Origin: Clostridia bacterium
GTDB lineage: Bacteria > Bacillota > Clostridia > Oscillospirales > CAG-272
NCBI GenBank assembly: GCA_017621085.1
Contig: JAGATW010000104.1
Coordinates: 1-35,361, forward strand
Length of the DNA: 35,361 nt
Direction of reading: 5' to 3'
Positions 23,269 to 30,610 of this stretch are shown one piece after another (position 1 is the stretch's first letter; the number at the start of each line of letters is the position of its first letter). The notes beneath the pieces were generated by a model. The model had not been told where the DNA came from and made no database searches. It saw only the letters and a program-made list of their open reading frames with translations. Position numbers and translations under genes: made by a program.

Positions 23269-23775
23269 CATCTCATATTTGCTTTTTTCGTTTTCAGCAG
23301 CTCTTTTTATATATTCAAAGGATGCTGTATCAAGCTGGCATACAACCGCGTCGTGGTAGCCTTGATTTTTAAATACAATTACATATTTGTCCTTTATAAA
23401 TTGGTTATGAAAATATTTAAAAACATACGTTTTGCCATACTGTGCATTTAGCTTTTTCCTTGTTCCCTTTTCGTATTTTTCAATTAACACAAGGTCGCAC
23501 AAGGGGTAATAGCACACATAAGCGCTACGTCTGCCAACTGCTCTGTCTACATAAAAGTCAATTCGATTTTCGTTTTCCATAGCTATATAGGTATAGGTGG
23601 TTAAATCATACCTTATAAAAAGGTAAAGTCCTGTGCCGATTAGCACAAGGGACAAGCATGTAAATATAAGCTGAATATTGCCACTGCCAAGCATATACAC
23701 AATAAAGCCAATTGTAATTAAAGCACCGTATATTACACGCATACGCGTATCATTATGCTTAGGTGAATAATTCAT
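23266..23775 (-). CDS. Small two-helix membrane protein of unknown function
   Basis: A 169-residue protein with two membrane helices (about residues 13-33 and 36-56) followed by a soluble domain of about 110 residues containing many Tyr and Lys. The layout (two helices and a basic beta-rich domain) resembles small PH-like membrane proteins, but no family is clear. The start is set at 23775 because AAGGAG lies seven bases upstream; the TTG at 23793 precedes that site. It follows rpmF after 61 bases that include a hairpin. Confidence 0.8.
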   Translation of the reverse strand: MNYSPKHNDTRMRVIYGALITIGFIVYMLGSGNIQLIFTCLSLVLIGTGLYLFIRYDLTTYTYIAMENENRIDFYVDRAVGRRSAYVCYYPLCDLVLIEKYEKGTRKKLNAQYGKTYVFKYFHNQFIKDKYVIVFKNQGYHDAVVCQLDTASFEYIKRAAENEKSKYEM

Positions 23776-23793
23776 TAATTTCTCCTTTATCAA

Positions 23794-23838
23794 AAGTGAA
23801 AAGGGGTGATGCTACCGCAACACCCCATATTTTCACTT
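23794..23838 (-). terminator. Hairpin after rpmF
   Basis: AAGTGAAAA..TGGGGTG pairs with CACCCC..TTTTCACTT in a long stem overlapping the rpmF stop. Downstream transcription of the membrane protein gene may depend on leakage through it. Confidence 0.65.
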
Positions 23839-24022
23839 ATGCGTTTTCCTTCTTAATAATCTCTTTTCCGTCGTAGTAGCCACACTCAGAGCATACACGG
23901 TGTGTGAGGTTGTATTCACCACACTGCTTGCACTTAGCCATTGTAGGAGCTGTGAGCTTGCTATTGTTTGATCTTCTCAAATTTGTACGGGAATGAGACT
24001 GCTTTCTCTTTGGTACTGCCAT
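23837..24022 (-). CDS. rpmF: 50S ribosomal protein L32
   Basis: A 61-residue ribosomal protein of the large subunit. It starts MAVPKRKQSHSR, as usual, and has the zinc-ribbon pairs CKQC (31-34) and CSEC (44-47), so this is the Zn-binding form. It follows yceD, the conserved neighbour in most bacteria. AGGAGGT precedes the ATG. Confidence 0.97.
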   Translation of the reverse strand: MAVPKRKQSHSRTNLRRSNNSKLTAPTMAKCKQCGEYNLTHRVCSECGYYDGKEIIKKENA

Positions 24023-24069
24023 TGTGAGTTACCTCCTGTAAACAATATTTCTAAAGTATTATACTACAC

Positions 24070-24594
24070 TTATTCATCATTTTCAAGTAGTTTTTGCAAA
24101 ATTGCGAGTCTTGGATCAATTTCTTTTTTCTTCGGGCAATCGCACGCACCATAATTTAGGCTTTTACCGCATTTTGGACAAAGGCCTGCGCATTCCTCTT
24201 TACACAGGAGCTTTGACGGAAATTCAAGCATTAAGTCCTCTACAAGCTGACGGTCGATGTCCAATTTACCGCCCTTGACAATAACATATTCGTCATTTGT
24301 CTCGTCCTGTAAGGTGCCTGAATCCGCAACTGTACGATTGAATTCAAGGATAAATGTGCCAAAAATATCCTCAAGACATCTTGCACAGCGTGATTTATAA
24401 TCAATTTCTGCCCTTGCGCAAAGTGACATATACCCTGCATTGTCAGTAATATAGCCCTTTACACGAACAGGCGCTGTAAAAGAAACATCATCCGGTGGGA
24501 GAATATCGTTTTCCTCATCATCTTGAATAATTTCATACTCAAAATCTATTCTTGAGCTCTTACCACTCAATAGTGATGATAAATCTAAAACCAT
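24070..24594 (-). CDS. yceD: YceD/DUF177 family protein
   Basis: A 174-residue protein of the DUF177 family, linked in other bacteria and plants to 23S rRNA accumulation, and usually co-transcribed with rpmF as here. A CARC pair lies mid-protein. The tail contains CKEECAGLCPKCGK and CDC, a likely metal-binding cluster. I place the start at 24594 because AGGAGAG lies just upstream; the ATG at 24624 lies two bases upstream of the predicted transcription start and cannot be used. Confidence 0.92.
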   Translation of the reverse strand: MVLDLSSLLSGKSSRIDFEYEIIQDDEENDILPPDDVSFTAPVRVKGYITDNAGYMSLCARAEIDYKSRCARCLEDIFGTFILEFNRTVADSGTLQDETNDEYVIVKGGKLDIDRQLVEDLMLEFPSKLLCKEECAGLCPKCGKSLNYGACDCPKKKEIDPRLAILQKLLENDE

Positions 24595-24628
24595 TATCTT
24601 CTCTCCTATCGCGTATTTTGGCATACCT

Positions 24629-24657
24629 ATTATATATAAAATTTATTGTTTTGTCAA
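24629..24657 (-). promoter_or_regulatory. Promoter of yceD-rpmF
   Basis: Perfect TTGACA (24652-24657), 17 bases and TATAAT (24629-24634) on the minus strand. Confidence 0.9.
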
Positions 24658-24675
24658 GTATTTTTTTAAAATTTC

Positions 24676-24704
24676 TTGATTGGTTCATAATTATGTGCTA
24701 CAAT
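24676..24704 (+). promoter_or_regulatory. Promoter of the gene at 24736
   Basis: TTGATT (24676-24681), 17 bases and TACAAT (24699-24704). Confidence 0.75.
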
Positions 24705-24735
24705 AGTACAAGAATTACTTGTAAGGAGGTACGCT

Positions 24736-25329
24736 ATGGAAGAAAACACAAAAGCAAAAAGATTCGGCATTATTGTAAAAATTGCTTTAACTGTTGCTCT
24801 TTTTGTATTCATTGGCGCTTTAGTTTTCAGAATGTGCCAAGCATCTCACAAAGCGCTTGAGGGTCTTGAAATTACTTCTGCCTTTAAGGAAGCCTATAAA
24901 AATTGCGACGATGTGCGTACCCACGCAGTAAATGATGAATTTTCGGAAAACGGCGCAGTTTACGCATACTCCCTTGTATATATTGAAGATGAGGGCTACC
25001 TACAATTTACGGTAAGATACAACAAAAGGCATATTGATGAGGTTAAGCTTACCTACCCACAGTTTGATGAAAATAATATTCGCTACCAGCTTGTAGGCGA
25101 TGGGGACAAGGTGTATTCCCCTAACATTATAAAAACCGAGGACAAGTATAATTACAGGTATTTTAAAATGGAGTTTACAGACGTTGACTTTTCCGATAAT
25201 ACCCTAAGCGTAAAAATGATACTTGACGGAATAGATATAAATGTTGGTGAAAAATCCACCCTTGTTATTCACCGTAAAGACGACACATACATTCCTTATG
25301 AGTTTAGCTCAAAGGAAAAAATAGATTAA
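24736..25329 (+). CDS. Membrane-anchored extracytoplasmic protein, unknown
   Basis: A 197-residue protein with one N-terminal membrane helix (about 12-33) and an outside domain of about 160 residues rich in acidic and aromatic residues. I do not recognise the family and see no catalytic motif. AAGGAGGT precedes the ATG. It is monocistronic, with its own promoter and terminator. Confidence 0.85.
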   Translation: MEENTKAKRFGIIVKIALTVALFVFIGALVFRMCQASHKALEGLEITSAFKEAYKNCDDVRTHAVNDEFSENGAVYAYSLVYIEDEGYLQFTVRYNKRHIDEVKLTYPQFDENNIRYQLVGDGDKVYSPNIIKTEDKYNYRYFKMEFTDVDFSDNTLSVKMILDGIDINVGEKSTLVIHRKDDTYIPYEFSSKEKID

Positions 25330-25364
25330 AAAGGCATTTGATAGTTAAGTCAAATGCCTTTTTT
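25328..25364 (+). terminator. Terminator of the gene at 24736
   Basis: AAAAAGGCATTTGA pairs with TCAAATGCCTTTTT, and a T-run follows. Confidence 0.92.
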
Positions 25365-25434
25365 ATGCCATAAAAAATATATTCGCATAAAATAATAGCA
25401 TAGGAAGTTTAAACCACAAAAAAGTGTCAATAAT

Positions 25435-25453
25435 AGAATTACAAGAAAATTCT
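25435..25453. promoter_or_regulatory. Dyad upstream of the mazF ribosome-binding site
   Basis: A perfect inverted repeat AGAATT-N7-AATTCT ends one base before the AAGGAG of mazF. It could be an operator or a small leader hairpin. No convincing -35/-10 pair was found for this gene. Confidence 0.35.
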
Positions 25454-25469
25454 AAGGAGTGATAAAGTC

Positions 25470-25901
25470 TTGAATATTAGACGTGGCGATATTTATTATG
25501 CTGACCTAAGCCCCGTTATTGGCTCTGAGCAGGGTGGGCTTCGCCCTGTTTTAATAGTCCAGAATGATGTGGGCAACAAATATAGTCCAACAGTAATTGC
25601 AGCCGCCATTACAAGCAAAATGTCAAAGGCAAAGCTACCAACTCACATTGATGTTTTTGCAAATCAGGTAGGCTTAGCTAAGGACTCGGTAATACTATTA
25701 GAGCAAATAAGGACAATTGACAAGCAAAGATTAAAGGAAAAGATGGGACATCTTGATGATAGCGTAATGAACGAGGTAAACGATGCAATAACCGTTTCCT
25801 TCGGTCTTTCTGCCTACAAGGGAGATACATCCCCTGCCCCTATCTCTCCCTTGGCACAGGAAACATATGTTGCCAGAGCTAATTTGCCAAGCGTTACTTA
25901 A
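25470..25901 (+). CDS. MazF/PemK family endoRNase toxin (NdoA-like)
   Basis: A 143-residue MazF-type mRNA interferase. [10 protein letters not shown] (4-13), [12 protein letters not shown] (22-33), AAITSK and [12 protein letters not shown] are the conserved blocks, including the catalytic Arg25 and Thr48 positions known for Bacillus NdoA. The start is TTG with AAGGAG ten bases upstream. A tail of about 25 residues after the core ([13 protein letters not shown]...) is longer than in NdoA. The usual antitoxin gene directly upstream is missing: 25365-25469 contains no ORF with a ribosome-binding site. The antitoxin may be encoded elsewhere. Confidence 0.92.
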   Translation: MNIRRGDIYYADLSPVIGSEQGGLRPVLIVQNDVGNKYSPTVIAAAITSKMSKAKLPTHIDVFANQVGLAKDSVILLEQIRTIDKQRLKEKMGHLDDSVMNEVNDAITVSFGLSAYKGDTSPAPISPLAQETYVARANLPSVT

Positions 25902-25908
25902 TTTGCCT

Positions 25909-25948
25909 AAAATGGCTATCTCTTTTACGATAGCCATTTTATTTTTTA
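25909..25948 (+). terminator. Terminator of mazF
   Basis: AAAATGGCTATC / GATAGCCATTTT around an eight-base loop, then ATTTTTT. Confidence 0.92.
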
Positions 25949-25959
25949 CATTATTATAC

Positions 25960-25988
25960 TTGAAAAAATGCGAAAAACGTGATAGAAT
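25960..25988 (+). promoter_or_regulatory. Promoter of the thioesterase gene
   Basis: TTGAAA (25960-25965), 17 bases and TAGAAT (25983-25988). Confidence 0.7.
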
Positions 25989-26017
25989 AGCTTAGATATT
26001 TTTTTGAGGTGCTTTTA

Positions 26018-26740
26018 ATGAATTGGTCAGAGGAATATAAGATTTTATATCACGATACAAATTCCAATGAATTAGTTGGAATTTCTCGCATATTTAAATA
26101 TTTACAGGAAACTGCAACAAGCCAAATGAGAGGTCAGCGACCCTCATATAATGAGCTTTTAAGTCAGGGGAAGGCTTTTATTTTAAGTGGTATTCGTGTT
26201 GAATGCTATGAGCCTCTTTCCTATGGTGAAAAAATTACTGTGCAGACCTGGGGATGTGATGCAAGGGGCTTTACTTACCCACGTTCATACAGAATTTTAC
26301 GTGATGACGAGGTTGTTTGTGAGGCAAATTCCACATGGGCGCTTGTTGACACACGCACAAAAAAGCTTATTAAGGCAGGCGAGGTTGAGCTTAATTATTC
26401 TCTTGACAAGCCCCTTGAGCTTGCAAGCCCTGTGCGCATAAGAATACCCGGTGAATTACAGCTGTCCTTAGTTGGTGAATACACAATTCGCTACACGGAT
26501 ACAGATATTAACGGTCATATGAACAACACAAATTACCCCGATATGCTATTCAATGCCCTGCCAAGCCCTGAAAATAAGCTTGTTAAGTCAATTGCCATTT
26601 CATACCTAAATGACGCAAAGACAGGGGACTATTTAAAGCTTTATATGGGCAAGACCGACGGAAAATATTATATGCGCTCTGTACACGAGGACGGTCGTGT
26701 AAATGTTGAGGCTGAAATTATTGTAGAAAATTTGGGCTGA
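26018..26740 (+). CDS. Acyl-ACP thioesterase
   Basis: A 240-residue double-hotdog thioesterase of the FatA/FatB-like bacterial group. It releases fatty acids from acyl carrier protein in the cytosol. The catalytic block of the second hotdog, DTDINGHMNNTNY, is intact. The first hotdog begins with YHDTNSNELVGISRIFKYLQETA. The start is ATG 26018 after GAGGTG; the in-frame GTG at 26009 lies inside that ribosome-binding site. It is monocistronic. Together with the acyl-CoA synthetase at 10832-12541 it could form a release and re-activation pair, though they are far apart. Confidence 0.92.
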   Translation: MNWSEEYKILYHDTNSNELVGISRIFKYLQETATSQMRGQRPSYNELLSQGKAFILSGIRVECYEPLSYGEKITVQTWGCDARGFTYPRSYRILRDDEVVCEANSTWALVDTRTKKLIKAGEVELNYSLDKPLELASPVRIRIPGELQLSLVGEYTIRYTDTDINGHMNNTNYPDMLFNALPSPENKLVKSIAISYLNDAKTGDYLKLYMGKTDGKYYMRSVHEDGRVNVEAEIIVENLG

Positions 26741-26758
26741 TATTACAAAATATACTTG

Positions 26759-26787
26759 TTGACAAAGCGAATAATTTATGATATTAT
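26759..26787 (+). promoter_or_regulatory. Promoter of the small gene at 26820
   Basis: Perfect TTGACA (26759-26764), 17 bases and TATTAT (26782-26787). Confidence 0.8.
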
Positions 26788-26819
26788 TTTCTTGACAAAA
26801 AATGAAAAGGAGATTTATT

Positions 26820-27050
26820 ATGCAAAAGATTATTTGTAAAAAGCTTTACGATACTGAAGCATCAGAGATAGTTAAAAAGGTTACATATGGTAATTTCGGC
26901 GACGCTGATGGCTATGAGGAAACTCTTTATGTAACAAGCGACGGCTCTTATTTCCTTTATGAAAACGGTGGAGAAAATTCCATTCATCCAAAGGAAAACA
27001 TTAAGAGAATGTCTAAGAAAACTGCTCAAGAGTGGTTAGAAAACAACTAA
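26820..27050 (+). CDS. Small conserved protein of unknown function
   Basis: A 76-residue soluble protein. The pattern KKLYDTE, YEETLYVTSDGSYFLYENGG and a tail AQEWLENN recalls a small protein family common in Firmicutes and plasmids, without known function. The start is ATG 26820, seven bases after AAGGAG; the ATG at 26802 is upstream of that site. It has its own promoter and terminator. Confidence 0.85.
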   Translation: MQKIICKKLYDTEASEIVKKVTYGNFGDADGYEETLYVTSDGSYFLYENGGENSIHPKENIKRMSKKTAQEWLENN

Positions 27051-27056
27051 AAAAGA

Positions 27057-27089
27057 AAATAGCGTGCTCTTAAAAGGGACACGCTATTT
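27057..27089 (+). terminator. Terminator of the small gene
   Basis: AAATAGCGTG (27057-27066) pairs with CACGCTATTT (27080-27089), followed by an AT-rich tail. Confidence 0.85.
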
Positions 27090-27119
27090 ATTCTAAATAA
27101 GAATTTCAAAGGATTTTTT

Positions 27120-28520
27120 ATGGACAACAATAACTCACCTAAAAGAGAAAGACTTGGCAGTCGCTTAGGCTTTATACTTTTAAGCGCAGGCTGTGCCATT
27201 GGCATAGGTAATGTATGGCGCTTCCCTTACATTACTGCAAAAAACGGTGGTGGACTTTTTGTGCTTTTGTACCTTATATTCCTTGTTATTATGGGTATTC
27301 CTGTAATGTGTATGGAATTTTCAATGGGTAGAAGCGCTCAGGCAAGCCCTGTAAAAATTTATCACAAAATCAAGCCACAGGACAAAAAGTGGCGTGCCCA
27401 CGGCTATGCTTCCTTAGTCGGTAATACAATGCTTATGATGTTTTACACATCTGTTACTGCTTGGATGCTTCAGTATTTTGTTTATATGGTAAGCGGCAAA
27501 TTTAATAATGTAACCGATACAAGCGGTGTATCTTTGGTTTTTGGTGATATGCTGTCTCATCCTTGGATTATGCTTTTATTTGTTGCCTTTGTAGTTATAG
27601 TAGGCTTTTTAGTTTGCTCCTTTGATATGCAAAAGGGACTTGAAAAGATTTCTAAAATTATGATGGTTATGCTTCTTGGCTTAATTGTGGTTTTGGCTAT
27701 TCACTCCTTTACCTTAGATGGTGCTTCAGAGGGACTTAAGTTCTACCTTATGCCAAGCCTTGAAAAAATAAAGGAAATCGGATTATTTACTGTTATAGTT
27801 GAGGCTATGAACCAAGCCTTCTTTACACTTAGCTTAGGCATTGGCTCAATGGCTATTTTTGGTAGCTTTATCGGTAAGGAGCGTTCACTTTTAGGAGAGA
27901 GCGTTAATATTGCTTGTCTTGATACCTTTGTTGCGCTTATGTCCGGTCTTATTATTTTCCCTGCGTTCTTTACCTATATGCCGGGTGCTGATATAACACA
28001 GGCAGCAGGACCAAACCTTATTTTTGTAACTCTACCGAATATATTTATTAATATGCCTCTTGGTAAATTGTGGGGAGCTTTATTCTTTCTATTTATGTCC
28101 TTTGCTGCTTTTTCCACTATTTTTGCGGTTTTCCAAAATATCTTGTCATGCGTTCAGGAAATTAGTGGCTGGAGCAAGAAAAAAGCTTGCTTAATTTGTG
28201 GTATTGCAATACTTATTCTTTCAATTCCTTGTGTTCTTGGCTTTAATTTGTGGGCAGGCTTTGAGCCTTTAGGTCAAGGCTCAGGCATTATGGACCTTGA
28301 GGACTATATTGTAAGCAACATTTTACTACCCTTAGGCTCACTTGTAGTTGTTATCTTCTGTAACCATAAATTCGGTTGGGGCTTTAAGAGCTTCCAGGAT
28401 GAGGCAAACCAAGGCAAGGGCTTAAAGGTTAAAAATTGGATGCGTATTTACTTTGCATACATTTTGCCATTTATAATTTCTGCAATATTAATTTACGGAG
28501 TTATAACTCCATTTATATGA
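27120..28520 (+). CDS. Neurotransmitter:sodium symporter (NSS) family transporter
   Basis: A sodium-coupled amino acid importer of the LeuT/MhsT fold, 466 residues and about 11-12 membrane helices. The N-terminal RLGSRLGFILLSAGCAIGIG segment and NVWRFPY (residues 31-37) form the unwound first helix with the Na+ and substrate sites. EAMNQAFFTLSLGIGSM is the matching sixth helix. The substrate is probably an amino acid such as tryptophan or a branched-chain residue, but is not decided. The ATG follows AAAGGA. No clear promoter is seen between it and the preceding terminator, although an ATTCT-N5-AGAAT dyad lies at about 27090-27105. Confidence 0.94.
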   Translation: MDNNNSPKRERLGSRLGFILLSAGCAIGIGNVWRFPYITAKNGGGLFVLLYLIFLVIMGIPVMCMEFSMGRSAQASPVKIYHKIKPQDKKWRAHGYASLVGNTMLMMFYTSVTAWMLQYFVYMVSGKFNNVTDTSGVSLVFGDMLSHPWIMLLFVAFVVIVGFLVCSFDMQKGLEKISKIMMVMLLGLIVVLAIHSFTLDGASEGLKFYLMPSLEKIKEIGLFTVIVEAMNQAFFTLSLGIGSMAIFGSFIGKERSLLGESVNIACLDTFVALMSGLIIFPAFFTYMPGADITQAAGPNLIFVTLPNIFINMPLGKLWGALFFLFMSFAAFSTIFAVFQNILSCVQEISGWSKKKACLICGIAILILSIPCVLGFNLWAGFEPLGQGSGIMDLEDYIVSNILLPLGSLVVVIFCNHKFGWGFKSFQDEANQGKGLKVKNWMRIYFAYILPFIISAILIYGVITPFI

Positions 28521-28522
28521 TT

Positions 28523-28551
28523 AAAAAACACAGGGAAAGCCTGTGTTTTTT
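28523..28551 (+). terminator. Terminator of the NSS transporter gene
   Basis: AAAAAACACAGG pairs with CCTGTGTTTTTT around a five-base loop. Confidence 0.92.
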
Positions 28552-28552
28552 A

Positions 28553-28581
28553 TTTACAAGTGAGCTTTTGAGTGCTATAAT
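28553..28581 (+). promoter_or_regulatory. Promoter of the GH78 gene
   Basis: TTTACA (28553-28558), 17 bases and TATAAT (28576-28581), with TG one base upstream of the -10 box. The last T of the -10 box is the first base of the tandem repeat that follows. Confidence 0.7.
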
Positions 28582-28631
28582 TTAAGTAACTAACATTTAA
28601 GTAACTAACATTTAAGTAACTAACATTTAAG
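28581..28631 (+). repeat. 15-bp tandem repeat in the GH78 leader
   Basis: TTTAAGTAACTAACA occurs three times without any mismatch (28581-28595, 28596-28610, 28611-28625), plus a partial fourth copy (TTTAAG). It fills the whole leader between the -10 box and the ribosome-binding site AAGGAG (28629-28634), whose first bases are part of the fourth copy. Confidence 0.95.
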
Positions 28632-28639
28632 GAGCCTTT

Positions 28640-30523
28640 ATGTTTAAAAACGCAAAATGGATTTGGTATGAGGAAACAGGAAATATAAACAGCTATGGGG
28701 AGTTTTATTCTGCCTTTAATTCCTGTGGAAACGAAACTGTTAAATTAAGCTGTGATGGGGATTATGCTCTATTTATAAACGGAAGATTTGTAAGCAGTAA
28801 TCAATATGGAGATTTTGAGCATTACAAAAGCGTTGACGAAATTGACATTTCCAAATATACGATTAATGGCAAAAACCATTTAGCAATTGTTGTGTGGCAT
28901 TTTGGCAAAAGCACACAGAGATATAAAAAGTATAATGCGGGGGTAATTTTTGAAATTTACGATAAAACCGGTATTTGCCTGTCAAGTAATGAGAGTGTAT
29001 TATCAAGGAAAAGCTCTACTTATGTAAGTGGCTTTAATCGTGAAATTTCCCCTCAGCTTGGCTTTAGCTATAAATATGATGCTACAAATGAGGATTTATG
29101 GACACAGGGTCAAGTAAAAGGCTTTAATTGTTCTATTTTGGCAAATAAAAATTGTGTCTTTGTTCCACGTCCAAGCAAAAAGCTGCTCTTAGGCGAATTT
29201 ATCTCTGCAAAGGAGCTTTACAATGATGGCAAAGTGCGTATTTTCGACCTCGGAAAGGAATACGTTGGGCTTTTGAGCTTTAAATTAACCTCACCCTGTG
29301 TAGATAATATTAATATTTCCTATGGTGAATATTTGGAAAACGGCTTTGTTAAAAGAATTATACACAACAGAGATTTTAGTATTGATTATGTAGCAAAGAT
29401 GGGTGAAAATGCTCACACAAGCTATATGCTAAGGTTTGCTTGCAGGTACATACAAATTGAGTGTAACAGTGACACGGTAATTGACAAAATAGGTATTATT
29501 CCACAATACTATCCTGTTAAGGCTAAGGAAATTAATTCTTTAGACGGAGCCTATAAGGAAATTTATTTAGCCTGTCTTAACACCCTTAATTTATGTATGA
29601 TGGAGCATTATGTTGACTGTCCTTGGCGCGAGCAATGCTTATACGCCTTTGATTCAAGAAACCAAATGCTAAGTGGATATTATGCCTTTGAGGGTGGCAA
29701 TTTTGAATATGCAAAAAGCAACCTGATTTTAATGAGCAAGGATTTAAGAAATGATGGCTTACTTTCCATTTGCTACCCCTGTGGAATTGACTTAACTATT
29801 CCATCTTTTTCCCTACATTACATAACTGCAATTAAGGAATATATTGAATATTCAAAGGACATCTCAATAATAAACGAGGTGGACTTTAAGCTAAAGGAAA
29901 TTTTAACTACCTTTTTAGGCAATATGAAAAATGGTCTTGCCACTACCTTTACAAATAGCTGTCATTGGAACTTTTACGATTGGTCACCACTTTTAGATGG
30001 CTATATACCGGACTGTGAAAAGGGCAAGATAGACGAGATGGCAAGTCTTTTGTTGCTTTATGCATTAAGGTCATACAAAAAAATTTGTGAGCTTTGCGCT
30101 CTTTCCTTTGAATATGAAAATATTATAAATGAGCTATCTATCAATATTAAAAGGGAATTTTACAGTAAGGAAAGAGGTATAATTTTAACTAAAGATAAAG
30201 GTATTGAGCTTGCAAATGCTTTAGCTGTTCTTACAGAGGCTACAAGCATAGAGGAAAGCAAGAAAATTTGCGAATTATTGACACAGGGTGATTTAATTTC
30301 CTGTTCCTTAAGCATGAAATGCTTTGTTTATGATGCACTTTTAAAGGTTGATAAGGAAAAATACAAGTCCTTTGTTTTAGATGATATTAAGAAGAATTAC
30401 ACTCCTATGCTAAAAACTAAAACTGTTTGGGAAACTGTTTCAGGAAAGGACGACTTTGACGGAGCGGGAAGCCTTTGCCACGGTTGGAGCAGTATGCCTA
30501 TTTACTATTTTAATATTTTATAA
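28640..30523 (+). CDS. GH78 family alpha-L-rhamnosidase-like protein
   Basis: A 627-residue protein with the GH78 architecture: N-terminal beta-sandwich domains (about 1-290) and an (alpha/alpha)6 barrel (about 300-600). The family block is DCPWREQCLYAFDSRN (326-341), with Glu331 as the likely general acid. TVWETVSG and GSLCHGWSS near the C-terminus match the other conserved part of the barrel. No signal peptide is present, so it should trim imported rhamnosides. The usual WxGD after the DCPxRE motif is replaced by YAFD, so activity or specificity may differ. It is monocistronic, without a nearby transporter or regulator. Confidence 0.87.
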   Translation: MFKNAKWIWYEETGNINSYGEFYSAFNSCGNETVKLSCDGDYALFINGRFVSSNQYGDFEHYKSVDEIDISKYTINGKNHLAIVVWHFGKSTQRYKKYNAGVIFEIYDKTGICLSSNESVLSRKSSTYVSGFNREISPQLGFSYKYDATNEDLWTQGQVKGFNCSILANKNCVFVPRPSKKLLLGEFISAKELYNDGKVRIFDLGKEYVGLLSFKLTSPCVDNINISYGEYLENGFVKRIIHNRDFSIDYVAKMGENAHTSYMLRFACRYIQIECNSDTVIDKIGIIPQYYPVKAKEINSLDGAYKEIYLACLNTLNLCMMEHYVDCPWREQCLYAFDSRNQMLSGYYAFEGGNFEYAKSNLILMSKDLRNDGLLSICYPCGIDLTIPSFSLHYITAIKEYIEYSKDISIINEVDFKLKEILTTFLGNMKNGLATTFTNSCHWNFYDWSPLLDGYIPDCEKGKIDEMASLLLLYALRSYKKICELCALSFEYENIINELSINIKREFYSKERGIILTKDKGIELANALAVLTEATSIEESKKICELLTQGDLISCSLSMKCFVYDALLKVDKEKYKSFVLDDIKKNYTPMLKTKTVWETVSGKDDFDGAGSLCHGWSSMPIYYFNIL

Positions 30524-30525
30524 CG

Positions 30526-30549
30526 GGGAGAATTATATTCTCCCTTTTT
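30526..30549 (+). terminator. Terminator of the GH78 gene
   Basis: GGGAGAA / TTCTCCC with a five-base loop, followed by TTTTT. Confidence 0.9.
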
Positions 30550-30551
30550 AA

Positions 30552-30580
30552 TTGACAATTTTATGGTTGTGTGATAAAAT
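30552..30580 (+). promoter_or_regulatory. Promoter of the MATE gene
   Basis: Perfect TTGACA (30552-30557), 17 bases and TAAAAT (30575-30580). Confidence 0.8.
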
Positions 30581-30610
30581 TTACTTAATTAATATTAAGG
30601 GAGGAGCAAT

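Noticed and set aside
28581-28631. CRISPR array
   Set aside because: The 15-bp units are directly adjacent with no spacers, and there are no cas genes.
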